DNA of 64,000 nt. Source: Candidatus Gastranaerophilales bacterium. Lineage in GTDB: Bacteria; Cyanobacteriota; Vampirovibrionia; Gastranaerophilales; Gastranaerophilaceae. Both the position numbers and the translations under genes were made by a program. Shown piece by piece: positions 1 through 6,988 of this stretch. The DNA lies in contig CALUTD010000009.1 of assembly GCA_944323625.1 (NCBI GenBank), forward strand, positions 1-64,000, written 5' to 3'. Each line of letters starts with the position of its first letter. The first letter of the stretch is position 1. The notes below the pieces were generated by a model. The model worked only from the letters and a program-made list of their open reading frames with translations, was not told the DNA's origin and ran no database searches.

Positions 1-161
1 TTCGGACAGATTACCTCTAAAGTTCGGTAAAGGTTCGCAAACTCGTGTCTTAACAGACACTCAGACAGTGCTCACCTCGCCGTTTCCTCACTAAGAGGTT
101 AACTGTCCTGCGCAATGGACTTTAAATTTTTATTTTATATTTGTTTATTGTTATTTTTTAT
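1..161. other. Gene-free stretch at window edge
   Basis: I see no credible gene here. The first 120 bases are richer in GC than the surroundings and contain a short segment (CAGACAGTGCTCACCTCGCC) resembling CAGACAGTACTCTGCC near 210-230, so this is probably a decayed copy of the dispersed repeats that follow. The element may continue upstream of the window. Confidence 0.4.
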
Positions 162-231
162 AATGCTAATTTCAACTTAGGCTGCGCAGTTCACAGGCTA
201 ACGCCCGTTCAGACAGTACTCTGCCTTGACT
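162..231 (+). repeat. Dispersed repeat, copy 1
   Basis: About 70 bases beginning AATGCTAATTTCAACTTA are closely matched at 37421-37489, including GGCTAACGCCCG and the ending CGCCTTG/TGCCTTG. Both copies lie immediately before the same sets of other repeats, so they look like modules of one composite intergenic repeat. No coding potential is visible. Confidence 0.7.
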
Positions 232-237
232 TTCGTA

Positions 238-483
238 TTAATAAAAATAAGTTAATTTTCGTCAAAATTAAGTTGAGCAAAACTATAAACCCGCCGTTGC
301 TTTAAAAATAAGTTGAGTAAAGTCAAAAGTAAGTTAAGCAAATTAGAAGCCGGCCGCTGCCGGAAAGTAAGTTGGATAAGGTCAAAAATGAGTTAATCCG
401 GTTAGAAACCCGCCGCTGCCGGAAAGTAAGTTGGATAAGGTCAAAAATGAGTTAATCCGGTTAGAAACCCGCCGCTGCGGGAT
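238..483 (+). repeat. 59-bp tandem repeat array (GCCGCTGC family)
   Basis: Two nearly identical 59-bp units lie at 362-420 and 421-479, each running from GGAAAGTAAGTTGGATAAGG to GAAACCCGCCGCTGC. More degenerate units precede them from about 238. Related sequence occurs at 28584-28765 (inverted, three 60-bp units), 37299-37355, 41973-41995 and 48635-48702. A reading frame across 431-673 exists only because the repeat happens to be open and is not a gene. Confidence 0.8.
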
Positions 484-548
484 AGGCTGTCAAATTTTAT
501 TTTTTTATTTAATCTATGATATGTATTTTCAACATATTAAAACTTTAA

Positions 549-578
549 TTTTGTCATCAAATTACGTAACATATACAA
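549..578 (+). repeat. Terminal-repeat-like sequence, copy a
   Basis: This 30-base sequence starts TTTTGTCATC and ends AACATATACAA. It matches the right ends of the inverted-repeat-bounded elements at 28522-29153 and 42031-42282, and a second direct copy at 636-665. No inverted partner is visible inside the window, so a left end may lie upstream or be lost. Confidence 0.6.
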
Positions 579-635
579 GGATGACAATTAAAACAAATTG
601 TAAAATACTAATAGTCTTTCTTTTTATTTTTATAT

Positions 636-665
636 TTTTGTCATCGAATTATGTAACATATACAA
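636..665 (+). repeat. Terminal-repeat-like sequence, copy b
   Basis: Second direct copy of the 30-base sequence, TTTTGTCATCGAATTATGTA continuing to ACATATACAA. It is the closest match to the copy at 37559-37588 and to the right end at 29123-29153. Together with 549-578 it suggests repeated insertion or tandem decay of a small non-autonomous element. Confidence 0.65.
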
Positions 666-698
666 TTTTCTAATCGTAATTTTATTAGCTTTTTTAAA

Positions 699-1496
699 TT
701 AATTTTCATCTTTTTTATGGTAGTAAGGCAGTTCTGCATTTATATCCAACTTTTTAGCATCTTTTCTGAATATTTTTGATTTATAGATTCCTGTATAAGC
801 CAAAAAGTATTTTAAACTTACACCTAAAACCCCAAATCCGTATTTGCAAGAACGAATAAAATTAATTGATGAAGCTTCGGGAAAATATTTTGTCGGACAG
901 CTTAATTCACCTGTTTTAAAACCGTAATATTTTACAAGTGCAAGCATTTCATTATCAAATACAAAGTCATCATCACAAGATTCCAAAGGTAATTCTTCAA
1001 GTACTTTTCTTTTAAATCCCCTGTATCCTGTATGATATTCAGACAAATGTTGTCCTAAAAATAAATTTTCAAAAGCAGTAAGAAATTTATTTGCAATATA
1101 TTTATATAGCGGCATTCCGCCTTCCAGTGCATTTGAAAGCATTCTTGATGCAATAACGGCATCATATTCTTCAAAAGCCAGCATAGATGCGATAGCAGGT
1201 ATAAGTTTAGGTGTATATTGGTAATCGGGATGAAGCATAATTACAATATCTGCATTTGATTTTAATGCAGCAGTATAACAGGATTTTTGATTACCGCCGT
1301 AACCTCGATTTTCTTTATGGACTATTGTTGTTAAATTTAAATCTTTCGCTAAATCTTTTGTATTATCGCTTGATTTATCATCTGTAAGAATTATTTCATC
1401 AACAATTTCATGATAAATTTCATTATATGTTTTTTCTAAAGTTTTTTCTGCATTATATGCAGGCATAACAACAACTATTTTTTTACCGTTTAGCAT
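699..1496 (-). CDS. Family 2 glycosyltransferase (polyprenyl-phosphate sugar synthase-like)
   Basis: The 265-residue protein has a GT-A fold signature: VVVMPAYNAE at the N-terminus, LTDDKSSDNT for nucleotide-sugar binding, and MLHPDYQY in place of the usual DxD region. This layout is typical of dolichyl/undecaprenyl-phosphate mannose or glucose synthases, which move a sugar from a nucleotide donor to a lipid carrier at the inner membrane face. No C-terminal membrane pair is obvious, so it may be peripheral. It stands alone, and its upstream neighbour is separated by a terminator. Donor and acceptor cannot be read from the sequence. Confidence 0.8.
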   Translation of the reverse strand: MLNGKKIVVVMPAYNAEKTLEKTYNEIYHEIVDEIILTDDKSSDNTKDLAKDLNLTTIVHKENRGYGGNQKSCYTAALKSNADIVIMLHPDYQYTPKLIPAIASMLAFEEYDAVIASRMLSNALEGGMPLYKYIANKFLTAFENLFLGQHLSEYHTGYRGFKRKVLEELPLESCDDDFVFDNEMLALVKYYGFKTGELSCPTKYFPEASSINFIRSCKYGFGVLGVSLKYFLAYTGIYKSKIFRKDAKKLDINAELPYYHKKDEN

Positions 1497-1552
1497 GGCT
1501 CTCCCTCTTAGATATATATTGCTAATTATAATTCAAGCAATAAAAAAAGTCC

Positions 1553-1585
1553 AAAAAAAACGTCCTTCTGAATAAAGGACGTTTT
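1553..1585 (-). terminator. Rho-independent terminator of the oxidoreductase operon
   Basis: On the minus strand the stem AACGTCCTT/AAGGACGTT is followed by eight or more T. It lies just after the stop of the ferredoxin subunit at 1601 and before the glycosyltransferase, so it ends the four-gene operon. Confidence 0.8.
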
Positions 1586-1600
1586 CATATATTTTCGTAA

Positions 1601-1870
1601 TTATTGTCTTTTTTCTATTCTGATAGCACTATCGGGGCAAACAAGTGCACAAGTACCACAGGCAATACAAATATTCGGATCGGGTTCTACGGCCGGAGTT
1701 TGGAATAACCCTGTTTCTTTTGACCAGTGCAAGCATTTTTGTTCGCCTTTATTCATAGGGCATTTAGCAATACAAAGCCCGCAACCCTTACATAGGTCTG
1801 TATAAACATAATAATCGGCTTTACCTTTACCTACGCCTTCTATTTTGTAACCTTTATATTCTGTAGTCAT
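1601..1870 (-). CDS. korD: 2-oxoacid:ferredoxin oxidoreductase, delta (ferredoxin) subunit
   Basis: This 89-residue protein carries two classical 4Fe-4S motifs, C27-C30-C33-C37 (CKGCGLCIAKCP) and C68-C71-C74-C78 (CIACGTCALVCP). It would pass electrons from the catalytic subunits to a free ferredoxin. The start codon overlaps the stop of the gamma gene by one base, so it is translationally coupled as the last gene of an alpha-beta-gamma-delta operon. An extra cysteine (C46) lies between the clusters. The exact keto-acid (2-oxoglutarate, branched-chain or pyruvate) is not determined by this subunit. Confidence 0.9.
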   Translation of the reverse strand: MTTEYKGYKIEGVGKGKADYYVYTDLCKGCGLCIAKCPMNKGEQKCLHWSKETGLFQTPAVEPDPNICIACGTCALVCPDSAIRIEKRQ

Positions 1871-2433
1871 TATGCACCTACCTTATCTTTAATCATGTTC
1901 ATACCCATTTCAAGAGCTTTGTAATTAAGTTCTCTTAATTCGGGTTTTGCATCAAACTTTTTACCCAAAGCAAGTTCCATTGCATTTTTTATGTCACTTA
2001 CTTCAAGAACATTTGTTGCTGCAATCAAGACTCCCAATATAATAATATTGAATACTCTTGCGCTTAATTGTTCATTAGCAATTCTGTTTGCATCAATACC
2101 TATTATTTTTTTGCATTTGCATTCGGGTTTTTTTGTACAAACAGATGTATCATAAACAACTATTGCATTTTCGTCAACATATGTGTCACATCTGTCTATT
2201 GCTCTATCTGAAAGCATGATAACAATATCACCTTTAGCGAAACGAGGTTCGCCTATTTTTTCATCTGCAATTTGGCAGAAAGCAATTGAAACACCGCCTC
2301 TTTGTTCTACACCGAAGTTAGGAATATAAAGAACCTGTTTTCCTGCTTCATAACCGGCTTCTACAAGAATTTTAGCAACAGACTGAACGCCCTGTCCGCC
2401 TTCACCGGCTAATACCATTTTTGTTCTTGCCAT
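1870..2433 (-). CDS. korC: 2-oxoacid:ferredoxin oxidoreductase, gamma subunit
   Basis: The 187-residue protein begins MARTKMVLAGEGGQGVQ, the usual N-terminus of gamma subunits of the pyruvate/ketoisovalerate oxidoreductase family. I chose the start at 2433 because GGAGGG lies just upstream. A longer frame to 2517 would run into the beta gene and has no family similarity. The gene starts two bases after the beta stop. It completes the catalytic core with the alpha and beta proteins. A cysteine cluster (CTKKPECKCK) near residue 100 is a local peculiarity. Confidence 0.88.
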   Translation of the reverse strand: MARTKMVLAGEGGQGVQSVAKILVEAGYEAGKQVLYIPNFGVEQRGGVSIAFCQIADEKIGEPRFAKGDIVIMLSDRAIDRCDTYVDENAIVVYDTSVCTKKPECKCKKIIGIDANRIANEQLSARVFNIIILGVLIAATNVLEVSDIKNAMELALGKKFDAKPELRELNYKALEMGMNMIKDKVGA

Positions 2434-2434
2434 A

Positions 2435-3193
2435 TTAACCCTCCAATCCTTCTCTAACAAGGAATTCTTTAACTTCAAAGCATTCTTCCATTTGTGCCAA
2501 TCTTCCCCAGGTATCAACGTTATTTGTTCTCCAGTTTAAAGGACATAAAGAAAGAACTTCAACAAAAGAGAAACCTCCCATTTCAACGTTTTTTAATGCT
2601 TTTTTGAATGTTGAGCGCAATTTTCTTAAATTAGAAACGCTTGCTCTTGCGACGTATGATTTATTCGGGTCTGCAATAGCAGCAACCATTTCGGCACCTT
2701 TTGCAGGACGTCCCGTAACTTCACAGTCACGACCGTATGGTGTTGTTTCTGTTCTTTGCCCCGGCATTGTAGTTGGCGACATTTGACCGCCTGTCATACC
2801 GTAGTTTGTGTTGTTTGCAACAATAATAAGCATTCTTTCTGCACGAACGGTTGCATTTACAAGGTGCTGTGAGCCTATTGCAAGTCCGCCGCCATCTCCC
2901 ATATAAGCAATACCAATAGCTTCATGGTTTGCTCTTGTTAATCCGTATATAACCGGAGTTGTACGTCCATGGTGTGTTTGAACGGTGTCTAAGTCCATAT
3001 AATTCCATGAAAGCAGTGAACATCCGATATCACAGCCAAAAACGGCTTTTTGTTTTAAATTTAAATCATCAATAGCAAAAGCCAATGATTTAAGAATCAT
3101 ACCGTGTCCGCAGCCGGGGCAGAATTTACTTGCTCCTACTTCTGCATTTTGTGCATTTGGCAGACTTGGCGGCAGAGTTAATATCTGTGTCAT
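2435..3193 (-). CDS. korB: 2-oxoacid:ferredoxin oxidoreductase, beta (TPP-binding) subunit
   Basis: The 252-residue protein binds thiamine diphosphate: GDG at 99-101 followed by NNTNYGMTGGQ at 127-137. C25 and C28 (CPGCGH) and C54 are at positions used for the 4Fe-4S cluster in this family. It catalyses oxidative decarboxylation of a 2-oxoacid to acyl-CoA with electrons to ferredoxin, a reaction of strict anaerobes. It lies 26 bases after the alpha gene. The short length and separate alpha, gamma and delta genes favour a KGOR/VOR-type enzyme over a fused pyruvate oxidoreductase. Confidence 0.92.
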   Translation of the reverse strand: MTQILTLPPSLPNAQNAEVGASKFCPGCGHGMILKSLAFAIDDLNLKQKAVFGCDIGCSLLSWNYMDLDTVQTHHGRTTPVIYGLTRANHEAIGIAYMGDGGGLAIGSQHLVNATVRAERMLIIVANNTNYGMTGGQMSPTTMPGQRTETTPYGRDCEVTGRPAKGAEMVAAIADPNKSYVARASVSNLRKLRSTFKKALKNVEMGGFSFVEVLSLCPLNWRTNNVDTWGRLAQMEECFEVKEFLVREGLEG

Positions 3194-3219
3194 ATTTTAA
3201 TCTCCTTAATTAAATCATT

Positions 3220-4323
3220 TTATACAGTTGCAGGTGTTTTAACCATTTGTTCTACTTTTTGAACAATATCATCACCTGTAACTCCAACACCCATTTTATA
3301 TAATGTTGAATAAGGTGTTGTTAAGCCGTAGAGTTTTTCTAATACCATTTGAGCCAATTGTCCGTTTGCAGATTCGGTGAATAGTATTTGTTTAGCTCTT
3401 TGAACAGCTGCTCTTAAAGGTTTAACGGCAAGAGGTCTGATTGTTATCGGTCTGAACAGACCCGCTTTGATACCTTTTGCTCTTAATTCATCAATTGCCG
3501 TAACGGCAGAACGTGCAACAATACCATGCGCTATTACAAGGATTTCAGCATCTTCCGCTTTGTATTCCTGATATTCTGCAACTTCTTCAGCCATTTTATT
3601 ATAATCTTCCTGATATTGGTCAAGAACTTCCATAAGTTCTTCTTCCATATTATAGGTATTTCTGAGGTGAACAGATTTTCTGTCTTTACCTATTTCACCT
3701 TCTCCCAATAAATACGGAGTAACAGGAACCATTTCAATACCTCTAGATTTAGGATCGTAAAGCATAACAGGTTCTCTCATTTTACCTTGATAACCATCGG
3801 CGAGAACATAAGTCGGGAATTTATATGTCCAGGCCGTATTAAATGCTTTAATCATATAATCATATAAATCCTGATGACCTGCTGTTGAATAAACAATTCT
3901 AAATCCTTCACCGTTTCCGCCAAAGCAGGTTAATCTTGTTTCTTGCTGCGCATAAATAACGGTAGCCGTAGATGGGCCGCCTCTTTGCATAACCGCGCAA
4001 ACGAACGGTATTCTCATCATTTCCGCCATTGATTGTGCATCTTGCATAATTACATTTCCGGGGCCTGCTGTTGCCGTAAATGCTCTTTTGCCTGCCAAAA
4101 TACCACCGATTGTCGAAAACCCTGCCGATATTTCATCTTCCGTCTGCAAAAAGCCTGCTTCTGTTTTGGGAAGCAATTTGCACCATGTGTGCATAATTTC
4201 ATTTTGCGGTGTGATAGGATAACCGTACATGAAATCAGCTTCCGCTGCGTTCGCTGCATAGGCTAAAACTTCATTTCCGGTTAAGAACATTTTTGTGTCT
4301 TTTTCTATCAGTTTCTTTACCAT
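3220..4323 (-). CDS. korA: 2-oxoacid:ferredoxin oxidoreductase, alpha subunit
   Basis: This 367-residue protein has the pyrimidine-binding domain with YPITPQNEIMHTW near residue 35 and a C-terminal transketolase-like domain (ILVIAHGIVARSAVTAID). It is the first gene of the operon, with a GAGG ribosome site 9-12 bases before ATG. It pairs with the beta subunit to build the active site. Length and domain order match KorA/VorB proteins. Substrate choice between 2-oxoglutarate and branched-chain keto acids cannot be decided by eye. Confidence 0.9.
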   Translation of the reverse strand: MVKKLIEKDTKMFLTGNEVLAYAANAAEADFMYGYPITPQNEIMHTWCKLLPKTEAGFLQTEDEISAGFSTIGGILAGKRAFTATAGPGNVIMQDAQSMAEMMRIPFVCAVMQRGGPSTATVIYAQQETRLTCFGGNGEGFRIVYSTAGHQDLYDYMIKAFNTAWTYKFPTYVLADGYQGKMREPVMLYDPKSRGIEMVPVTPYLLGEGEIGKDRKSVHLRNTYNMEEELMEVLDQYQEDYNKMAEEVAEYQEYKAEDAEILVIAHGIVARSAVTAIDELRAKGIKAGLFRPITIRPLAVKPLRAAVQRAKQILFTESANGQLAQMVLEKLYGLTTPYSTLYKMGVGVTGDDIVQKVEQMVKTPATV

Positions 4324-4400
4324 CGTTCTACCTCGTTTGTTTATAAACTATTACAATTAAATTTTACTACAAATACAGAATACAAGGCAAAATATTTAAC

Positions 4401-4430
4401 TTGTTAACTTTTGTAAAATAATGATATAAT
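4401..4430 (+). promoter_or_regulatory. Sigma70-type promoter for the HD-GYP gene
   Basis: TTGTTA, 18 bases, then TATAAT. This predicts a start near 4437 and a leader of roughly 56 bases before the ATG at 4493. The spacing and the perfect -10 make it plausible, but the -35 is only a partial match. Confidence 0.5.
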
Positions 4431-4492
4431 ATATTAAAGTCTTTTATTCTTTCGGACGATAGTATTTATGTAATTTGAATTGGTGGTAGTCT

Positions 4493-5629
4493 ATGAGTTC
4501 AGGTGACTTAAAAGAGAGTTTAGAGAGTATTGTAAATCTGTCAAATAATGAAAAACAGACAGTTCTTATAGTAGACGATGAAGAAAATAATTTGCAGCTT
4601 TTGAAAAGGACGTTAAGGGGTGCATATAATATTTTAACGGCTCATAATGGCATTGAAGCTTTAGAAGTTGTTAAAACAAAAGGGGATGATATTTCTCTTA
4701 TCGTATCTGACCAAAAAATGCCTGTTATGGAAGGGACGGAATTTTTAAAAGAGGTAAATAAAACAAATCCTCAAATTATTAAAATTCTTTTGACAGGCCA
4801 TGTCGATACCGATATTATCGTTTCTGCAATTAACGACTGTAACTTATTTCAATATATTCTTAAACCTTTTGAGCCCGAAGAACTTAAGATTGCTGTCGAA
4901 AGCGGTATAGATAAGTATGTTCTCGCCTCTCATAACAAGATATTTTATACGGAATTGAGAGAGTTATTTTATAAAACAATAAGAGCAATCTCTAATGCTT
5001 TGGATACAAGAGATTCTTATACAAACGGACATTCTTTGCGCGTTACTTTGTATTCAATGATTTTGGCAAGAGAATTGAAACTGGATGATAAATATTTGGA
5101 AGATATTGAAATTGCCGGATTGTTGCATGATATCGGAAAAATAGTTATCCCACAAAATATTCTTTGTAAAAACGGGAAATTAACGGATGAAGAGTTTTTG
5201 GTAATGAAATCACATCCGTCAAAAGGTGAAAAAATTGTTATAAACATCAAAAAATTAAATAAAATTTCAGCGTGGGTAAAAACACACCATGAAAAATGGG
5301 ATGGAACGGGGTATCCTGACAGATTAAAAGGAGAAGAAATTCCGCTTGCAGGCCGTATTATAGCACTTGCAGATACTTATGATGCAATGACTTCAACAAG
5401 ACCTTACAGAACGGCTTTATCTCATGAAACAGCAATTAATGAAATAAAGAGATGTTTGGGAACCCAATTTGACCCAAAACTCGGCGAGCTTTTTGTTTCA
5501 CTATCCGATAAAATTGATGAGGCGCGCAAAAATCCTGAGGCGGTTTATATGAAATATTCTATTTTGGGTAAAAATATCGATTTCAAAATTCCGTCAGAAT
5601 TTATGCCCGCAAGTCAAACTAAGGTATAA
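4493..5629 (+). CDS. Response regulator with HD-GYP phosphodiesterase domain
   Basis: The 378-residue protein has an N-terminal receiver domain (acidic pair D28-D29, phospho-acceptor D73 in VSDQKMP, K114 in YILKPF). A C-terminal HD-GYP domain follows (H202-D203 in LLHDIGK, then DGTGYP at 260-265). This is the RpfG-like arrangement, in which phosphorylation controls hydrolysis of cyclic di-GMP. No histidine kinase is adjacent, so its partner lies elsewhere. The 42 bases after the gene separate it from a convergent prepilin gene. Whether cyclic di-GMP is really the substrate is inferred from the intact motifs. Confidence 0.92.
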   Translation: MSSGDLKESLESIVNLSNNEKQTVLIVDDEENNLQLLKRTLRGAYNILTAHNGIEALEVVKTKGDDISLIVSDQKMPVMEGTEFLKEVNKTNPQIIKILLTGHVDTDIIVSAINDCNLFQYILKPFEPEELKIAVESGIDKYVLASHNKIFYTELRELFYKTIRAISNALDTRDSYTNGHSLRVTLYSMILARELKLDDKYLEDIEIAGLLHDIGKIVIPQNILCKNGKLTDEEFLVMKSHPSKGEKIVINIKKLNKISAWVKTHHEKWDGTGYPDRLKGEEIPLAGRIIALADTYDAMTSTRPYRTALSHETAINEIKRCLGTQFDPKLGELFVSLSDKIDEARKNPEAVYMKYSILGKNIDFKIPSEFMPASQTKV

Positions 5630-5641
5630 TATGAAAGCTTT

Positions 5642-6328
5642 TTACCAGGGATAATCATCTTTGAATTCCCAATTATCCTTCATAAGTTTTGTGCTGCAGC
5701 CGTATCCTGTTGTACCTCTTTTGCAATCTTCTTCATCGTATTGATTACCAATTAATCCTTCAGGTGATTCAATATCAAATACAAAAACATCACGTCCGTA
5801 TTTATTCGGGCCTTTAGGTCCGTTAATATCTACATAATATTGAGGATAATACCCGCAAACACGACCTTGGTTTGGACAAGTTTCAGGACCTCCATCAATA
5901 TGTAAGCTAATATAAGTTCCGTCAGATAACATAAATGCATGCGCTAATGGGCCATAATAATGTACCTCTTCTGTGGTACCATCTAATTTTGTCCATACGG
6001 AATCTTCGGTATAACCGCATTTTGGGGTTTGACCAAAACAATCTTCCACATTGTAATATGGTTTTATATATGTGTTAAAATAATAATCTTGGTTTAGGCC
6101 TGTATCTACGTATTTAGGATCATTTATCCATTCATCGGCAGGGCCGTTGTCAATAATTGCGCGCTTCGTTGCCTGAGAAATTGTTGAATATACTTTTTTT
6201 AATTTAGAAATTGTTTCTTGTTTTTGAGCGTTTGCCATAATAACAGGAACAGTTATTGCAGCAATAATACCAATAATTACCAGGGTGATTAAAACTTCAG
6301 CAAGTGTAAATGATTTTATCTTTTTCAT
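5642..6328 (-). CDS. Type II/IV prepilin-like (pseudopilin) protein
   Basis: The 228-residue protein begins MKKIKSFTLAEVLITLV. The short basic leader, phenylalanine at +1, glutamate at +5 and hydrophobic helix to about residue 31 are the class III signal of type IV pilins and pseudopilins. Serine, not glycine, precedes the presumed cleavage. The mature part is Cys-rich and aromatic, with a family signature (DINGPKGPNKYGRDVFVFDI) shared with the other prepilins here. A ribosome site (AGGAG) precedes the ATG. About 140 bases upstream is a tiny leader ORF with a G9 tract, and between them a perfect inverted repeat. Confidence 0.88.
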   Translation of the reverse strand: MKKIKSFTLAEVLITLVIIGIIAAITVPVIMANAQKQETISKLKKVYSTISQATKRAIIDNGPADEWINDPKYVDTGLNQDYYFNTYIKPYYNVEDCFGQTPKCGYTEDSVWTKLDGTTEEVHYYGPLAHAFMLSDGTYISLHIDGGPETCPNQGRVCGYYPQYYVDINGPKGPNKYGRDVFVFDIESPEGLIGNQYDEEDCKRGTTGYGCSTKLMKDNWEFKDDYPW

Positions 6329-6391
6329 ATTTTATACTCTCCTATTCAATAATAATTATATACCAATATTTATCAATATTTAAACAAAATA

Positions 6392-6421
6392 AAATCAATA
6401 TTTCTTATGAAATATTGATTT
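6392..6421 (-). promoter_or_regulatory. 13-bp perfect inverted repeat upstream of prepilin
   Basis: AAATCAATATTTC and its exact complement GAAATATTGATTT are separated by TTAT. The same 12-bp arms occur at 29942-29970, at the same place in front of another prepilin gene. There is no T run directly after the stem in the gene direction. It may be an operator, an RNA stem for attenuation, or a weak terminator between the leader ORF and the prepilin. Confidence 0.6.
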
Positions 6422-6469
6422 AAAGTTATATTAATAAAAAATAATAAAATCTTATTTTTATAGTTTAAT

Positions 6470-6505
6470 TTACCCCCCCCCGTGGCGACTAATTGATTTA
6501 TTCAT
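6470..6505 (-). CDS. 11-residue leader peptide ending in poly-G tract
   Basis: Reads MNKSISRHGGG then TAA. A strong ribosome site (AAAGGAGC) sits 7-8 bases before the ATG. The three glycines come from a run of nine G (plus-strand C at 6473-6481). Equivalent leaders occur at 30017-30052, 30888-30921 and 42410-42442, with the pattern M-x-K-[SP]-x-x-x-[HY]-GGG. In the last two the leader runs directly into a prepilin. Conservation of start, ribosome site and length suggests it is translated. Its role (leader peptide, attenuation or frame switch) is inferred. Confidence 0.55.
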   Translation of the reverse strand: MNKSISRHGGG

Positions 6506-6540
6506 AATTTTGCTCCTTTCTCGATTTATATTATCATATT
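6506..6540 (-). promoter_or_regulatory. Shared promoter and ribosome site of the prepilin leader
   Basis: On the minus strand ATGATAATATAAAT is followed by AAAGGAGC and then the leader ATG. ATGATAATATAAAT recurs in front of the leaders at 30052 and 30921, and the variant ATGCTAATATAAAT precedes the one at 42410. The TATAAT-like core suggests a -10 element very close to the ribosome site. This shared unit argues for coordinated expression of the set. Confidence 0.5.
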
Positions 6541-6575
6541 TTAAATAAGTTTTCAAATATTAAATAAACATAAAA

Positions 6576-6603
6576 TTGACATTGTACCTAAAAAGACTAT
6601 AAT
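6576..6603 (+). promoter_or_regulatory. Consensus promoter with start codon at the predicted +1
   Basis: TTGACA, 16 bases, TATAAT. The ATG of the next gene is at 6610, six bases after the -10, so transcription would start on or beside the A of ATG. No Shine-Dalgarno sequence fits between them. This predicts a leaderless mRNA. Confidence 0.65.
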
Positions 6604-6609
6604 TAATTT

Positions 6610-6849
6610 ATGGAATATATAAAAGAAGACAATAAAAATCTTATTAATCTAAGAACGAATCTCATAACAATAATTATTGTATTAACGGGAGGTATAATCG
6701 GACTTATATTAAGTCAAAATTTGAATATTTTTGGAATAATTATGTTGATAATTCCAGGAGTATACTTAGATTTTGTATTCTTCTGTAATATTTTAAGTAT
6801 TAACAATAAAATAATAAATAATATAAAAAGGTTAAAAAATGTTAAATAA
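6610..6849 (+). CDS. Small two-helix membrane protein of unknown function
   Basis: The 79-residue protein has a short polar start, two hydrophobic segments (about residues 18-34 and 38-58) and a basic tail (NNIKRLKNVK). I recognise no family. It overlaps the next tiny gene by 11 bases and stands before mtaB on the same strand. A consensus promoter sits immediately upstream and leaves no room for a ribosome site, so translation may be leaderless. A real gene is likely because promoter, hydrophobic pattern and overlap agree. Confidence 0.6.
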   Translation: MEYIKEDNKNLINLRTNLITIIIVLTGGIIGLILSQNLNIFGIIMLIIPGVYLDFVFFCNILSINNKIINNIKRLKNVK

Positions 6850-6946
6850 TTATCCTGTAGCGATTTCCATAATGATTTTATTAATAGCTGTAATTACTTA
6901 TTACAATTATAAATTTAATCATTTGGAAAACGAAAACGAGAAGTAA
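6839..6946 (+). CDS. 35-residue single-pass membrane peptide
   Basis: A short frame starting MLNNYPVAISIMILL has one strongly hydrophobic helix (residues 7-22) and a charged C-terminus (HLENENEK). Its ATG lies within the last codons of the preceding membrane protein gene, an arrangement typical of translational coupling. No ribosome site is obvious. No family recognised. It could be a subunit of a small membrane complex with the 79-residue protein. Confidence 0.45.
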   Translation: MLNNYPVAISIMILLIAVITYYNYKFNHLENENEK

Positions 6947-6988
6947 AAATATTTCCCGGACAAAAAATTTTTATTTTATACTATAGTT

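Noticed and set aside
1-120. Fragment of a structural RNA at the window edge
   Set aside because: I could not match it to rRNA, tmRNA, RNase P or SRP RNA signatures, and parts recur in the dispersed repeat at 162-231.
238-483. CRISPR array
   Set aside because: The units are contiguous near-identical 59-mers without unique spacers, and no cas genes are in the window. The same holds for 28584-28765 and 37589-37833.
431-673. 80-residue open frame over the first repeat array
   Set aside because: It lies inside 59-bp repeats and terminal-repeat copies, has no ribosome site and changes with repeat number.
4033-4266. Cys-rich 77-residue plus-strand frame opposite korA
   Set aside because: It is fully inside a well-supported oxidoreductase gene on the other strand and has no family similarity.
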